From NCBI RefSeq assembly GCF_034190915.1, contig NW_026947500.1:21140501-21204500 (forward strand): 64,000 nt of DNA, written 5' to 3'. The translations under genes were made by a program, and so were the position numbers. Origin of the DNA: Cavia porcellus. Its lineage: Eukaryota > Chordata > Mammalia > Rodentia > Caviidae. This document shows, one piece after another, positions 41,098 through 53,619 of this stretch. The first letter of the stretch is position 1. Every line of letters begins with the position of its first letter. The notes under the pieces were generated by a model. It saw only the letters and a program-made list of their open reading frames with translations. It had not been told where the DNA came from and did no database searches.

Positions 41098-41163
41098 TCA
41101 GAGGCTATCCGCCGACTACTCGTGTCGTGTGTTTTTTCCTGCCGGCCGGGATCGACACCGACA

Positions 41164-41169
41164 CCAGTC
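41164..41169. repeat. Target-site duplication, right
   Basis: CCAGTC directly after the 3' LTR, identical to 32112-32117. Joining the two flanks restores an older LTR-like repeat (31784-32117 plus 41164 to about 41555), so the empty site can be inferred. Confidence 0.93.
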
Positions 41170-41555
41170 TGTGTCATGTCTTTCTGTGTATCTTTCTCTG
41201 CATATTGCAGAGATGATTTCAGGCCTCCTGCCTAGCCCAGCTCACAGCACTTGTGTGTCTCCCATCGCTCTCACGGTCACTTGTTCTCGAGCCACTCTCC
41301 TCTTGACTAATTAATAAAATCCGGGTTCTGCCCTGGGTGGAGGCCTTTGTTCTGGTTAGGACCCCTTGGCTCCTACAGAAATGCTTTAGTATCTATTCTC
41401 ACCATGTGTTGCACTGGAAGCAGTAGATTGGAATGAACTTATTACAATTTCAGTAAGTTTTCCGCGAGATTACAAATGTGAACTTTTCTGAACCATAATG
41501 AGGTCCAGAAGGGATTTCTATAGGTAGCTTCCCGAGAGTTAAAGACATCTTATTA
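41164..41555 (+). mobile_element. Older LTR-like repeat, copy B, right part
   Basis: Continues the repeat after the ERV. Landmarks shared with copy C include CTCTGCATATTGCAGAGATG versus CTCTGCAAATTATAGAGATG, an AATAAA (41312-41317) and GAGGCCTTTG. The right end near 41555 is approximate; L1 sequence resumes after it. Confidence 0.6.
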
Positions 41556-42010
41556 CAATAATACATGCATATCCATGTTTATAGCAGCACCATTCATTGT
41601 AATTAGATCTTGGAAACCTATACGTCAGCAGATATATAGATTTTTTTTAAAAAATGTGGTACTTTATGCACAATATGTTATCACTCTGCCATAAAGGATA
41701 AACTTGAGCCATTCGTAGGAAAAATGCACCTTGAGACCATAATGTTAAGTGAACTCAATCAGACATGAGCTTAAACATCACAAGGTTTCTTTTACATGAG
41801 AAACTCAAAGTCTAAGTAAAATGCAAGACAAAAGCTAGATAATAGGAAGGAGGGAGATAGATCTTTTGAGAGGCAAAGGAGACCAAGAGATGGAAGGAAG
41901 GGAAAGGAGGGAGGAAAAAGAGGATTTAAAACACAATTAAGATGTGTTATGTACATGTACCAACTTCCCACAAGGAATGCAAACATCATATCCTGCACAC
42001 ATGTGCTAAT
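41556..42010 (+). mobile_element. L1 fragment, 3' part
   Basis: Contains the L1 ORF2-end landmark ATGTTTATAGCAGCACC, then sequence typical of the ORF2 end and 3' UTR. Probably the continuation of the L1 interrupted at 31784. Confidence 0.6.
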
Positions 42011-42111
42011 AAAAAAGAAGAAAAAAATGACTAAAAAGTGCTTGGAAATTCCTCATGCAAGTGTTTTTCTTTTGGTGAGGTTTTCAGGGGAGTAAGTCTT
42101 TGGTGTTAATC

Positions 42112-42423
42112 AGGGTCTTAATCCACTCTCCTGCTGCTTTAACAAAAACCACAGGCTAGGTAATTTATAAACAATGGGAATTAATTTCCCTTGGTTCTGG
42201 AGTGTGGGAAGCCCAAGTTCAAGGTGGAGGGGATCCTTTGGGCAAAGAGCATGCTATTGGCAAGGTCATTTCTACTCTAACCTCACTCCTGTGGAAGAAC
42301 ACACTCTCCAGGCAGGGAGATTAGGCCTAATCTACTCCAAGGAAACAATCCCAAGATCCAATCACCTCCTAAGGCTCCACCTCCTAATGCTGTCACAGTG
42401 GCAATGAAATTTCCATGGGAGTT
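42112..42423 (-). mobile_element. MaLR-type LTR (antisense)
   Basis: GGGTCTTAATCCACTCTCCT, GGTAATTTATAAACAATGGG and, at the far end, GGCAATGAAATTTCCATGGG match the complement of a THE1/MST-like LTR. Confidence 0.6.
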
Positions 42424-42425
42424 TG

Positions 42426-42800
42426 GATGTGTCTTGGTTATTTTTCTCTCATTGCTGGGACAATATCCGATATCCAAAATGAAGGAAGGAGTTTATTTAG
42501 CTCACAGTTTGCGGAGGTTTCACATAATCACCTGGCTCCAAGGCAGGGTGTCATGGCACCCGGGCAACACTTGAAGGCAGCAGCCAGCAAAAGCAGTCAG
42601 AGTAAAAGAGCAAGCCTCTTTCCTCCTTTATATTGTACACAGGCAAAGCCCTTCCAGGGCCAAGGTAGCACTCACAAGATCTCCTTGCCCTGCTCCTGAA
42701 GGATGGGGAGGTTTATAAAGTAAAAACCCTGGCTCCCTGCTGAGTCTCTTAGTGAAATTTCTAAACTTCTCAAGTATCACTGTATCAACCGTGACAGGAG
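42426..42800 (-). mobile_element. MaLR-type LTR (antisense, second copy)
   Basis: TCTTGGTTATTTTTCTCTCA, GAGTTTATTTAGCTCACAGT and GGAGGTTTCACATAATC. It abuts the previous LTR and is a different subfamily, similar to the one at 29820. Confidence 0.6.
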
Positions 42801-45074
42801 GGCAGGCCCATGGTTAGCAGCCAGTTTGCCGGGTGAGGAATATTCTGATTTCTTGATGAGAGTTGGGGTGGGAAGGGAAGTTGTGAATCTGACTTAAAGA
42901 TTTCAGACTTTGGTGAGGAAAGGGGTGGTAGTGGTCTGGACTCTTCCTCTTCTCTTGCTTTGGTCTGGGCTCCCTTGTTTTTTTTTGTCCTGTCCACTGA
43001 AACTTGCTCTACTTTCTAGGTCACAGAGCGGGGGCCTGTTCCTGTGTACACGGTGGGATCTGAAACTTCTTTTCTAAATTTTCGATGGATCCTCCTGTTT
43101 TCACCTGCTTGGGACCTTCTCTTTTAAAAATACCCTATGATTCCAGGTGCTGTGAATTCTTACGCTCTGAGTTGTGAATATACCAAGGGCCACCCCAGCT
43201 CTGACAGCACTGGCATCTATTGTCCCTGGTCGTTTAATCACTGCCATATATGATTTCTGCTTTGGCAAGTTTAGCCGACCTCTCTCTGCTGCCCCCACCA
43301 TGGTCTCTGCCATTTTGGGTTGATGTCTTATTTCTTTTCTGTCACTTTAATGGGGACCTGGGAGAAAGTGGAGACAAACGTGTGTGTGAATTCCTTCCAC
43401 CTGCATCAATTTCCATAAAGGCACAAGCTGGAGGTCAAGGTCATTATCTGGCCCATGGTGTCCCTGCTCCATCCTCAACCCATGTTATGACCGCGCCTTT
43501 GCCTTCTTGCTGCCTGTCACATGGTCAGTGACACAGTCTTGCCTTTCTCTTGGAGTTCAGAGGTGGAGGGAGGAAGTGGCTATGGAAGTGACCCAGAATG
43601 TGCGTGACTTCAATCAAGGAATAAAGTAGTCACCGAAGCCTTTGTTAAAACTCCCAGTGCCATAAGAGGAAAAGACCTCGCAGGAAAAAAAAAATCCTGG
43701 GTGCCTACAAAACCGTTCTCTGGCTATAATGGGGGAAAAATGGAATTGGGGGTGGTAGAGGGACTGGAAAGCCTCGGCCTCCTGGGTTTAAATAAGGGCA
43801 GGAACAGCCTAGAGTGGTGTTAGCTGGGCTGAGTGGTCCTTCCAGCCAGTCTAGTTTGCAGCTGGACAATTTGGAAGATGCAGGGTTTGCATCTTGGAAT
43901 TGGGGTCCTGGCAAATCCCATGTGCAATTCTGGGGGCCTCTGCTGAGTGGCTGTTGGGAGGCCTGTGGACCGGTGGCAATGAACTGGCCAGGGACTGGGC
44001 CATTCCTGGATGCAGAATGTTTTATTCAGTGATCAAAAGAAGAGCAGAGACATGCGAAACAGGCTTCAGATTCTGTGCAGAGGGTTATTTAAAACTTCCC
44101 CTCTTCCTCACTCTCTGGATGCAACCAAAGATGTTTGGAACTTGGCCTACATTGATGGTATTGTAGGTGACAATGGAACCCAGGCCACCCGAAATCAGTG
44201 AATCACTAATGAGGTACAACTGGCTGTTGGAACTTGTCTCCAGAATTGTAACACTGCCAACTGGGTAAATATTCTTTGTCTAAATGCACTCATATTAATG
44301 TGAAAGCATTTTCTTCCCAGGGAGGGTGCTTTTTATAAAGCTGTTCATTGAGTTGGTACTTGGAGACTGGGAAAGTGGAACTCGAGGCCTCAAGGGTCTG
44401 GTGGAGGGACGGTGTGCCATGTTTCTGTGTCCTCTTGCAGCCCCAACCCAGACCAGGCTCTGAGTCCAGATCTAAAGGGGATAGGACAGGCGCCCAGGGT
44501 AACCCAGGCTGTGGAGTGGGAAAATGGGGTCTGGTGGGAAGGAGAGCCTGGGGAGCACTGGGAGAGGCAGTGGGTAGGACGATGGCCCTCAAAGATACAC
44601 AAGACCCCAGAACACAATCATCTTAGATTTAGGGTGGGAGTCTTTGGGAGATTGTTACCTTTAGATAAGCGGCTTGTAATGGGATTAGGGTTTTGTGGAA
44701 GTGATACCAGATAGCTCGATCAACTACCTCCTCAGAGAAAGGATTTAACCATGTGAATCATAGGGGGAACTCAGCGCAGTCCACAGGACTCCCCAACTGT
44801 GTAGATGACCCAGCTCAATTCTGGAAATTTGGCAGCTGAAACCAGACAGAGACTGCTGGCAAGCAGGCGAGACGGCTGCTGATGGAAGGACGGTTTAACC
44901 TGGGAGAACAATTGTACTGGGAACCCAAGAGGGATGTGCTTGCCTTGCATTTAATGAGGTTCAAAATGAAGGAGAATCCAGTAGTCCAGATAGGGAGGAA
45001 GGCAGATGGGGCTGTCACTCACCAAACTGGTGCAACAGAGGCTGTGTGGTCCCTGCACCCTACTCTCTGTTGCT
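42801..45074. other. No recognised feature
   Basis: Unique-looking sequence of moderate GC with no supportable exon or repeat. Confidence 0.5.
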
Positions 45075-45385
45075 CTTAGATCCCCACCCCCTATTCATAC
45101 ATTGAAACCCTAACTCTCCATCCATCAGAATTAAACTTTATTGGAAGAAAACCTTTGAAGTGTCAAATAAGTCGATCTGGTCATTGGGAAGGGCCGTAAT
45201 GCAATATGACTAATGTCCTTGAAAGGAGAAATCAGAGTGGAGAGAGGTCACAGGCAGACACAGAGAGGAGATGGCCATCCACAAGCCCAGGAGAGAGGCC
45301 TCAGGGTAAATCAACTGGCTGCTGATGCCTTGGAAACCCCAGACTTGGGGAAGACAATTGCTGTCGCGTAGGTCATTTGGTCTGT
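45075..45385 (+). mobile_element. MLT1-type LTR fragment
   Basis: TTGAAACCCTAACTCTCC, ATGCAATATGACTAATGTCC and GGAGAGAGGCCTCAGG follow MLT1 LTR order. Confidence 0.6.
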
Positions 45386-47236
45386 GGTGTTCTGCATGGC
45401 AGTCTGCATTGGCTTCCGTACCTTCTGCTAGACCAGCCAGCCCTCCTTATCCCTGCCCTGTCAGCCTCAGGTGGCTCCAAGGCAGAGCATGGGCTTGACA
45501 GCCACCGGGTCACATTAGAATCCCGTTCACGTCCTTTTAACTATGGGATCTTGGGCAAGGTACTTAGCCTCTTTGAGTCTCCGTCATCCCTAGAACTAGA
45601 TAGAGGACCCAAACTGTCCCCAAACTGAATGAACTAAAATGTGTAAAAAGATGTGATTAATCAGTCTCGTTCACTCTCCTGTCATCTCCAATTTTGTCCC
45701 TTATAGGGGATATTTGCCATACTCTGCAGCCCACCCTGAGCAGCCTGCCTCTTCAGAGGAAACACTACACTCTGTGGAGTTGGGCCAAGTCTCCTACAGT
45801 GTGCACAAAAACCTTGTCACTACTTGGTTTTGGGAAATGGGGCAGGCGGTGTGACCGGTTCGGCCAGAGCCTCTGGTCCAGGCACTGGCTCGTAAAAGAA
45901 TGACATAAATCCCAGAGGTGACAATGGAGACAAGAGGCATGGCAATGAGGGCCAATGTCCTGGTGGTCCTGAGGTGTGCATTGGATAGTGTCACTGGTGG
46001 TGTCCCGAGCAGCACGTCCTGTGGAGTGATTTTATGTGTCACTTCTTTGTTTCTGCCCACTCCCAGAACCCGATCCTCTCAGTTTCCCACTGCATTCCAC
46101 ATAGAGAATTCCAGTCCTGTCTTTATCTTTCCAAAGATTTTCTTTTCTGCTCCAGTTGGAATTGCTTCCCAAGTGCTCTGATGGGTACATCTTTGTATCT
46201 CTGTTTGTTGAGTTTTCTTGTACTCTGCCCTCTCCCCTTGGGGTCTGTTCTCAGCTGGCAATCAGATTGGAAAGTGATCTAACAAATTATTTCACACTAA
46301 GGTGGCAAGGATTTGCATTATGTAGTAACTTTCCCAAAGGCACTTGGAAGGCCACAGGTGAGGCTAAACAGTTGGCATGTCCCTGACTGCCAGTGGAAAG
46401 TTACTCTATAAAACCAACTGCATCCGTGCAGTGGGCCTGTCACGCTTCTGGAACCCTGTTGTGTGGATGGTCTGGTCTCCTGTGATGGACTCTGGGTCAC
46501 TTGAGTCGGCATTCCTGTGTTGGCTCCTCTGCAAGAATATGTGGAGAGCTTAGCTCTTCCCCAGGTTTGTGATGTGTTTGGGTTTCACTAATTTAGTGCA
46601 AGGCTCTGAATTTGTTCCTGAAATAGCCATTCAGGTGTTTGACCAGCATTGGCAGGGTAAGGTGACCTCCTGGTTAAATGAGATGGGGTGTGTTGGGGGG
46701 TTATAGGTAGAGGACCAGGGAGCTGGCCTGGGTGTCTTAACCTGTTGTTAAATTTGGATAACACCTGGCATGACTGTCCCAACAGAGACCACTCTAACCA
46801 CTCCCACCTCCCCAGCACAGCTGTACTCGGTGGTTTGTATCATTATCAATCCTCCTACTACCAGAAACCGCTACTCCCTACACGTTCCCAAGCCTCATCC
46901 TTGGCAAACATTAGTGTTTCTCATGCCTTGTTCTCAGAAGTTGGCCACAGTACCCGTTCATTGAACTCCTCCTCTTCTTGACTCTTAGAATATCCCACAG
47001 CCTGCATGAAAGGATCTGGTCTGGCCTCAATGCTTGAGTGTCCCCTCAGGTTTGTTCTGAAATACACCCGCCCTGCTGAGCTTGTGTGCTTGCTTCTCTT
47101 CCTCCCTTTATTGACAGCCATGACCGAGTAAAGAAGATCTAGGCAGGTCCAGGGGTTGGGGTGGGAGAATCAATACAAGTGGAACATTCTAGAATTGTAC
47201 CAAATGCAGATTCCTGGCCAATTTTCTTCTTCCCCC
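45386..47236. other. No recognised feature
   Basis: Short frames only; nothing identified. Confidence 0.5.
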
Positions 47237-47422
47237 ACCTCCCTTTTTATTACTACTGCTGGGGGTTAAACCCAGGGGTATCAAGCTACATGTCCAGCGT
47301 GTTTTCATTTTTCTTTTGAGACAAGATCTGTTACGGTGGCCAGGTTGGCTCAGATTTGTGACCCTCGTGCCTCAGCTTCCCCAGTAGCGGGGATTATAGG
47401 TATGGGCTCCCATGCCTAACGC
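47237..47422 (-). repeat. ID-B1 dimeric SINE (antisense)
   Basis: CTGCTGGGGGTTAAACCCAG (ID half), then GAGACAAGATCTGTTACGGT and CGTGCCTCAGCTTCCCCAGT (B1 half). Confidence 0.7.
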
Positions 47423-47754
47423 TGGCCAATACTTTTATCCAACCCACTGTTACTACTTTCCTCCCCTCATAGTATCTCTGGTGGGATCTTAGTTAGTTCT
47501 TGACAGTCTTGAATCTGTAGAAGAAAAGAGAACCAAAGGTAGAAAGCGGGGAAATCACAGGAACAGAACTTGGTCAACTTTCTCCGTTAGTTTGTAACAT
47601 CTAAGTAGGATGTAAGTGTGTATAATGGGAAGGAGAAATTGTCACACGAAGTGAAGAGACAGACTGAAGTCTGGCCCATGGCACAATCCTCATCATTAGG
47701 AATTTATGAAAATATTGTGGCGTTCACTCCGTGAAACATAAGGACTATATTAAC

Positions 47755-48085
47755 CGTGCTTCTATCACTATAACGGATATTGAGTAATTAGTTTATAAAG
47801 AAGAAAGTTATTTTGACTCACAGTTTGGAAGTTTCAGTCCATGGTCTCTTGGTCCCATTGTTTTGGTCATGTGGTCCATCACGGCAGAAGTGTGTGGTGA
47901 GGAAAACCTTCTTGGCCAAGAAGCAAGAGAGAGAGAAAGGGCAAGGGTCCCACGATCTCCTTCAAGGACACCTAAAGACCACCCACTAGGACGAATCTCT
48001 CCATGGTTCCATCTCCTCCCTTGTGTTAAAACTTTTAACACAAGGATCTTTGGAAGACAAGCAAGATTCAAATTATAGCAAGTGC
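47755..48085 (-). mobile_element. MaLR-type LTR (antisense)
   Basis: AGTTTATAAAGAAGAAAGTT, GACTCACAGTTTGGAAGTTT and GTCATGTGGTCCATCACGG. Confidence 0.6.
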
Positions 48086-48950
48086 CTGCTGGCCTGCTCA
48101 AGGCCCAGTCTGGAAGAAGAGATGGACAAAATGGACATTTAGTTCTCATGGCGTTTACTCAGGTCAAAAGGCAACCCCCAGCTTTGAGCCTGGAAGGCTC
48201 TCAGAGGTGTTTTTCAAAAGCCAACCCACGCCACCAATGGGAAGATTTCCTCCCTCGCTGCCCCACCAGCCAGGCTCATGTCTCTGGGTTATTGCTTGTG
48301 CCTCCCTCTCTGTAGAGCCAAAGGCTCGAGAATGCTGCTGGAGAATCTCCCCCTCTTTCTGCCCACTGACCCTACTGTGTTCGTGCCCTGCCATCTCCTG
48401 TTCTGGTTGCATGCAAGTGGTTCCTTGGGCATCTTTCTGGTTCAAGTTTTCTTCTCGGTCTTGTCTACCATTGCCAGGTTAATTTTTTTTTTTTTTAAAT
48501 TGAGCTTCCACATTATCTCAAAATAATGGCAAGGTCTTACTGAGCTCTTCTTGGCCTTTTAGGAATGAGAAAAGGCTTTCTGTCTGTTGTGCTTTTATGA
48601 ATCCAAGATTCTAACAGAGGTTGCATTAAGTTAAGTCTTGGAAGAATAATGGAATTGAAAGAGTCGCCACTGGCTGAGTGTCCACTGGCTTTCTCAATGC
48701 CAAGGATAGGCAACTGATAATTTTTATGCTTAAAACAATGCAAGCCCTATGAAGGCATCTCCTGACTTTTCTTCCTCATATATGTGAGCCTTATGACCAC
48801 AGTTCTGTTATCAAGGTGTTGTGGCATTTTCTAACCAAGAGGCGGTGCGATGTAGCTGAGGAGATGGAAAAGGAAAGCCACGGCTAGTGATCCCGAGACA
48901 GAACCAGATGTGAACGCTGTCTTCTGTTCGATGCTCAGACATTAGTAATC
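48086..48950. other. No recognised feature
   Basis: A T/A run at 48481-48500. Otherwise nothing identified. Confidence 0.5.
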
Positions 48951-48997
<47 letters not shown>

Positions 48998-49013
48998 ACA
49001 CACACACGCACAC
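48951..49013. repeat. (CA)n microsatellite
   Basis: About 20 CA units, then interrupted GTACACACACACGCACAC. Confidence 0.95.
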
Positions 49014-49069
49014 CCTGGAGTACTCATTTATGCACACATATATGCGGATTTCCACACACACAGTATCTC

Positions 49070-50455
49070 TTTCCTGCTCTTCTTTTTCATTTTTTTCACT
49101 TTTTAAAAACTTTTATTTTAAGAGAATTTCATAACAAGATAATAAGAAATTAACAATGTAGTAGAATAGGAAATTAACAATGTAGTAAAATTATCCTAGC
49201 CATCATACGTGTGATCATATAAATACACATGTATGTATATTTTATTTTTTCTTTCTTTTCTCCTTTCCCCTTTCAAGTTATTCTTTCCTTCTGGGTAGTT
49301 TCTTTCCCTTTCATAATACCTATTGTAGATTTTGGATCTTATTTACTCTTTCAGTTTCTTACTCGAGGGAGACAATATGATGCTTATACACCCAAGTTTG
49401 ATTTATTTCACTTATGAGTATGGTCTCTAGTTGCATCCATTTATCTATAAAAGCCTTGAGTTTATCCTTCTTTATAGCTGAGTAGTACTCCATTGCATAA
49501 AAATACCACATCTTTTTTATCCTTTCCTCAGTTGATGGGCATTTGGATTTTTTTCAACATTTGGCTGTTACAAACTATGCTGCTATAATCATGGGTGACA
49601 TTTATTGCTGTGGTATGATGTTTTTAATTCTTCTGAAAATATACCCAGAAAGGGACCTCCAACTCTAGATTTTTGAGGAATCTCCACACTGATTTCCACA
49701 GTGGCTATACCATTCTACACTTCCATTAACAGTGGAGAGGGGTTCCTTTCTCCCCATGGCCCCCCCAGAATTTGTTATGGGTTGATTTCTTGATGATAGA
49801 TGTTCTTTCTGGGGCTGTTTTAATTTGCATTTCTTAAATGGCCAATGATGTTGAGCATTTTTTCATATATTTATTTGCCATTTGTATCTCTTCATCTCAG
49901 AAGTGTGTGTTTATCTCAGATGTCCACTTTTGGATTGGGTCTTTGAATTTGGTGGTGGGGGGGCTGACTTTTTTCCATTTTTTTATCTATTCTAGATAGA
50001 AGTCTTCTGTCAGAGGGATAGTTGGCTAAAAATTTTTCCCAATCTGAGTTTTCTTTTCACTCTGTTGGTGATTTCTTTTGATATGCAAAAATTTTTCAGT
50101 AAGATGAAATCCCAGTTGTTGATTCTTTGAAGTACCTCCTGTGCAGTTTTTAGTTCATGAACTCTCTGCCTACCCCTATGCCTTTGAGATGTCTACCTAC
50201 TTTCTCTCCCAGTAAGAGAGAATATTGTTTTAATATTTAGACCTCTGATCCATTTTGACTTTAGTTTAGTGCATGGTGATAGACATAGGTCTAGTTTTAT
50301 TCTTTGGCATGCAGAAACCACTTTTTCCAGCACCATTTATTAAAGAGGCTGTCTTTCTTCCAGAGAACATGTTTGGCCCCCTTGTCAGAGATAAGGTGGC
50401 TGAGTCTGTTGGTAGTTGTGTCTGCATCTTCTAATCTGTTCCATTGATCCTCAGG
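49070..50455 (-). mobile_element. L1, 3' half in antisense
   Basis: Complement of L1 3' UTR and ORF2 C-terminal sequence: TAGCTGAGTAGTACTCCATT, GATGGGCATTTGGATTTTTT, GATGAAATCCCAGTTGTTGA and ATCTGTTCCATTGATCCTCA. Same region as the L1 at 16250. Not coding. Confidence 0.85.
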
Positions 50456-50744
50456 ACTCCTTTATCCCAGTATGCTTATCTTTTTTCCAGTGTGACCATT
50501 TTTCTATCAAATTGCCTTGGTCCTTGGACTTCTGTTTTCTCATTTGGATGTTGCCCCATCCTCTAACAAGAACATTAGACACGGGCAGGTTGCAAATGTG
50601 TATCTTCCCTGCTTTATTCTCTTTTTTTCCTGATACTTCAATGTCTTTACCACAGCATAACATAATCAACACTTTCAAGGGTCACTCACAAATGTCTTTA
50701 TCCAAAGATGCTAAAGCTACCAATACATTAATGTCCCCTGAGTG

Positions 50745-51185
50745 GATTTCAGTGACCTATAGTTAACAGCATTCTGAAAATAATGACTGGAAAATTCCAG
50801 AAATAAACAAGTGATGAGTTTTAAATGACATGTTGTTCAAAGCATTGTAAAATCAGACCCTTTATCAAAACTTCCAGGGAGGGAAATCCTCCCTTTGTCC
50901 AGAGTATCCATGTTATATGCAACACCTGCCCAGTAGGCACAGCTATCAGATCAACTGTGGTGGTGTTGCAGTACTTGTGTTCAAGTAACCTTTATTTCAC
51001 TTAATAAGGACCCCAATGGATGAAAGTAGTGGAATAGAAGAGGTCCTGGGCATAAAACATGAGTGGACAGATGGACACTGGTGCTATGCCCCTTGTTGTG
51101 GGCATTGAAGAAAAAAATACAGTATACAGGGCAATCAAAAAAATATAGGATGTGTTTAAACAAAGCAATTATTATAGCAAAATGA
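50745..51185 (+). mobile_element. Tigger-type (TcMar) DNA transposon fragment
   Basis: GGAAAATTCCAGAAATAAAC, TCCCTTTGTCCAGAGTATCC, CTATCAGATCAACTGTGGTG and TTGTGTTCAAGTAACCTTTA follow the 5' part of Tigger1 as I remember it, then the sequence jumps to a terminal-like region, as in internally deleted copies. Confidence 0.65.
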
Positions 51186-52875
51186 CACATTACTATGAGT
51201 CCCTGTCACCGTGTGCCACCATGGAAGCATAAAAGATGTCAAGATTACTGGGAGATGAGACTGAGTTTTAATCACCGAGAGGCCCAGAGAGGCTGCTCCT
51301 CTACATGAAATAGTTTCAGGGAAATAGCCACAAGCTGAGACCCCTGTGGCTATTTATTTGAAACTCAAGGACATGAGAACAAAGATGAGAAAGAAAAGCG
51401 TTTGTAACACTTGCATAGGAGTTTTGGTCAGGGGTCAGGGAAGGAAAGGAGTGGCTTGTTATACTTTGTTTAAGCAATCTTATCAGGGAAGAGGGACCAG
51501 AGGACCAAAGCAAACATCTCTGAAAGCTGCTTGCTTTTAGTTCTGCTGACCTGTCCTGCAGGTCTGCTCTAAACTTTAATCGTGCATTCCAGAAGCATGG
51601 GAACTGCTGCCCCCAGGGCCCTTCCTTATCACGTTCACTTCGGTCCCCTCTCTGGCTAAAATCTTCCCTAAAATACTCCTCTTACTTCAAACACACATCC
51701 TATTGTTCTTGCCGCATCTGAAACAGTTCTGGAAGCCCTCTCTTATGATTACTTTTATGAATTGTGATTTAAAAACCCCAGAGGATGCTGTTGCTGAGTG
51801 GCATTCCGTGGCAAGACAGGCTTGTGAAAAACATCTCCGTCCACCTCCTTCTCTGGATGTGGCATTGTCTGACTTCTGGTTCAAAATGACCGTGAAGGGT
51901 AAATACTTGGAGCAAGGTAGCCATGAAAACACAACTGAAGACACTCACAAAGTGGACTCCCAGAACACAGCAGAAGGTGACGAGGGTGAGGAAACGTGTG
52001 CTCAGAGTGAGAGGACTGGCACTGTGCCCTTTACTGCAATATAAATATTAAAAATATTTAAATGTTTCCTATATTTTTGACCACTTCTCTTTGTGTATAT
52101 ATTGGATTCAGGATGAAATGTGTCCACTGGGGGTGGACATGCCCTGTGAATAAAGGGTCAGGTGGCTTCTGTAGCTGTTTGAATCATTCCATGGCCAGTT
52201 TGGACTGGGAAGGGATCTTTCCCATTATGCCGTGGGGCATGCTTAAATTTCACTTTGGTTTGGGATTGGCCAGATTGTAGAGAGACACCAAGATGTGAGA
52301 AATAAATTGAAAAATTGTCTGGAGCAACAGCTTTTGTACTATAAAGACTAAATTATTAGGTGTTAGAAAAAATATAAATGTTGCAAACAGTGTTTTATAT
52401 ACTGCTTGAAACATTAAAAATATGCCAAATGTGTGTGGGGGAAGGTGTTGGTTAATCACATCTCCGGCCAGCTCCTCCTTTTGGCTCACAGAGCTGCTTG
52501 GTTGTTTAACAAAACAGTAACCCCATCACCAAAGCAAAGAGCCTCACAAAGGTCTGAAATTGAGGCAAATATGGGGACCAGCTATGGTCTTGTTAAACAG
52601 GGAGACAAGGTGATTGTAAATTTGTGGGGATGATGGTTCAAATGTATGTTTAAAAAAAGAGATTCTGGAAACCAAGTATTTCTCAAATTTAAGAAGTACT
52701 GTAACCAATAGAGTAGTTTACAGAAACACAATCTCCCCATGGAGCCAGATTAGGAAACAATAAAAGGAAAAGGATGACGTTAAATGAGAAACAGAATGGG
52801 GTGACCCTTCCAGATGGTTTCTTAGAAACAATTCCCAAGCCACCTGCCCACTAGACCAAGCTACCATACAATGTG
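51186..52875. other. No recognised gene; possible old repeat relics
   Basis: A frame at 51703-52044 lacks a good start (TTG) and any recognised domain. The surroundings are AT-rich. Confidence 0.45.
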
Positions 52876-53310
52876 TGTATTAGATTTGTGAGCTACCATA
52901 ACGCGGTACCATTACTGGGCTGGCTTAAAATCATAGACATCAGTGACATCACAGTTCTGGAGGCTTGAAGTCCAAGATCAAGATGTAAGCAAAGGCATGC
53001 TGCCTCTGAAGGCTCTGGGAAAGGGTGCTTTTTCGCTTTTAGCTTAGATGACTACTGGCCATCTGTGACATTCCTTGGATTGTAGCGACACCGTTCCAAT
53101 CTCTTTATTCAAAGAGCATGCTCACTGTATGCCTATGTGGGTCTAATTTCATTCTTCTTACAAGGGCACCAGTGATTGGATTGGATGACTCACACTAATC
53201 CAGTATGGATTATATTGGCAAAAACCCTGTATCCAACTAAGGCCACATTCATAGGTACTGGAGGGTAGGATTTCAGCACCTGACTCTTGGATCACTATAT
53301 CATCCTGAAG
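52876..53310 (-). mobile_element. MLT1-type LTR (antisense)
   Basis: GTGAGCTACCATAACGCGGT, ACAGTTCTGGAGGCTTGAAG, CTAATCCAGTATGGATTATA and CATTCATAGGTACTGGAGGG in the order of an antisense MLT1B/C. Confidence 0.7.
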
Positions 53311-53619
53311 AGAATCCTGCTGGAAGTCTCCTGTTATTTACACAAAAATAACAATACAGTGGTGCATTGGGTCACAAACTTAATTCTTTTTACTATTCTA
53401 GCCATACAACGAATTGTATAAAAACCGAATCAAATTTCCCCATAAGGTCAATATTGAACATAACTGTGGAATTTAGTTTGGTTCTCATTCAACTTGGTTT
53501 CTCACCAGAATCGTGGAAAGAATTAAGCTTATGAACTTGTTTGCACCACTGTACCTGCAGACCCAAAAGAGAGCTCCCCAGAAGACCAACAACTTTTACA
53601 ACGACAGAGCAAAAAGCTG

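Larger units (their letters stand above)
32118..41163 (+). mobile_element. Young class II (beta-like) endogenous retrovirus, coding-complete provirus
   Basis: A full provirus in the order LTR, primer-binding site, gag, pro, pol, env, polypurine tract, LTR. The element starts TG and ends CA, and is flanked by the 6-bp direct repeat CCAGTC (32112-32117 and 41164-41169). The two 494-bp LTRs read as identical base for base, which implies recent integration or recent gene conversion. All four genes are open. Class II assignment rests on the TGTTGGGAG LTR start, the matrix type, two CCHC fingers in nucleocapsid, a dUTPase fused upstream of protease, a G-patch after protease, separate pro and pol frames, and the 6-bp target duplication. 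It lies inside an older LTR. The visible lesion is a Lys at the third catalytic position of integrase. Species-level identity cannot be told without a search. Confidence 0.97.
40670..41163 (+). repeat. 3' LTR of the ERV (494 bp)
   Basis: The same 494-bp sequence as the 5' LTR, displaced by 8,552 bp. I found no mismatch on side-by-side reading. It is immediately preceded by the polypurine tract and followed by the CCAGTC target duplication. It supplies the poly(A) signal AATAAA (41092-41097), with a GT-rich stretch just downstream suited to cleavage. Confidence 0.97.

Noticed and set aside
48951..49013. CRISPR-like or satellite array
   Set aside because: It is a plain CA microsatellite. No spaced repeats of CRISPR type occur anywhere in the window.
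51703..52044. A possible domesticated transposase or processed pseudogene
   Set aside because: The frame has no ATG start and no motif I can name, and its relation to the nearby Tigger fragment could not be shown.
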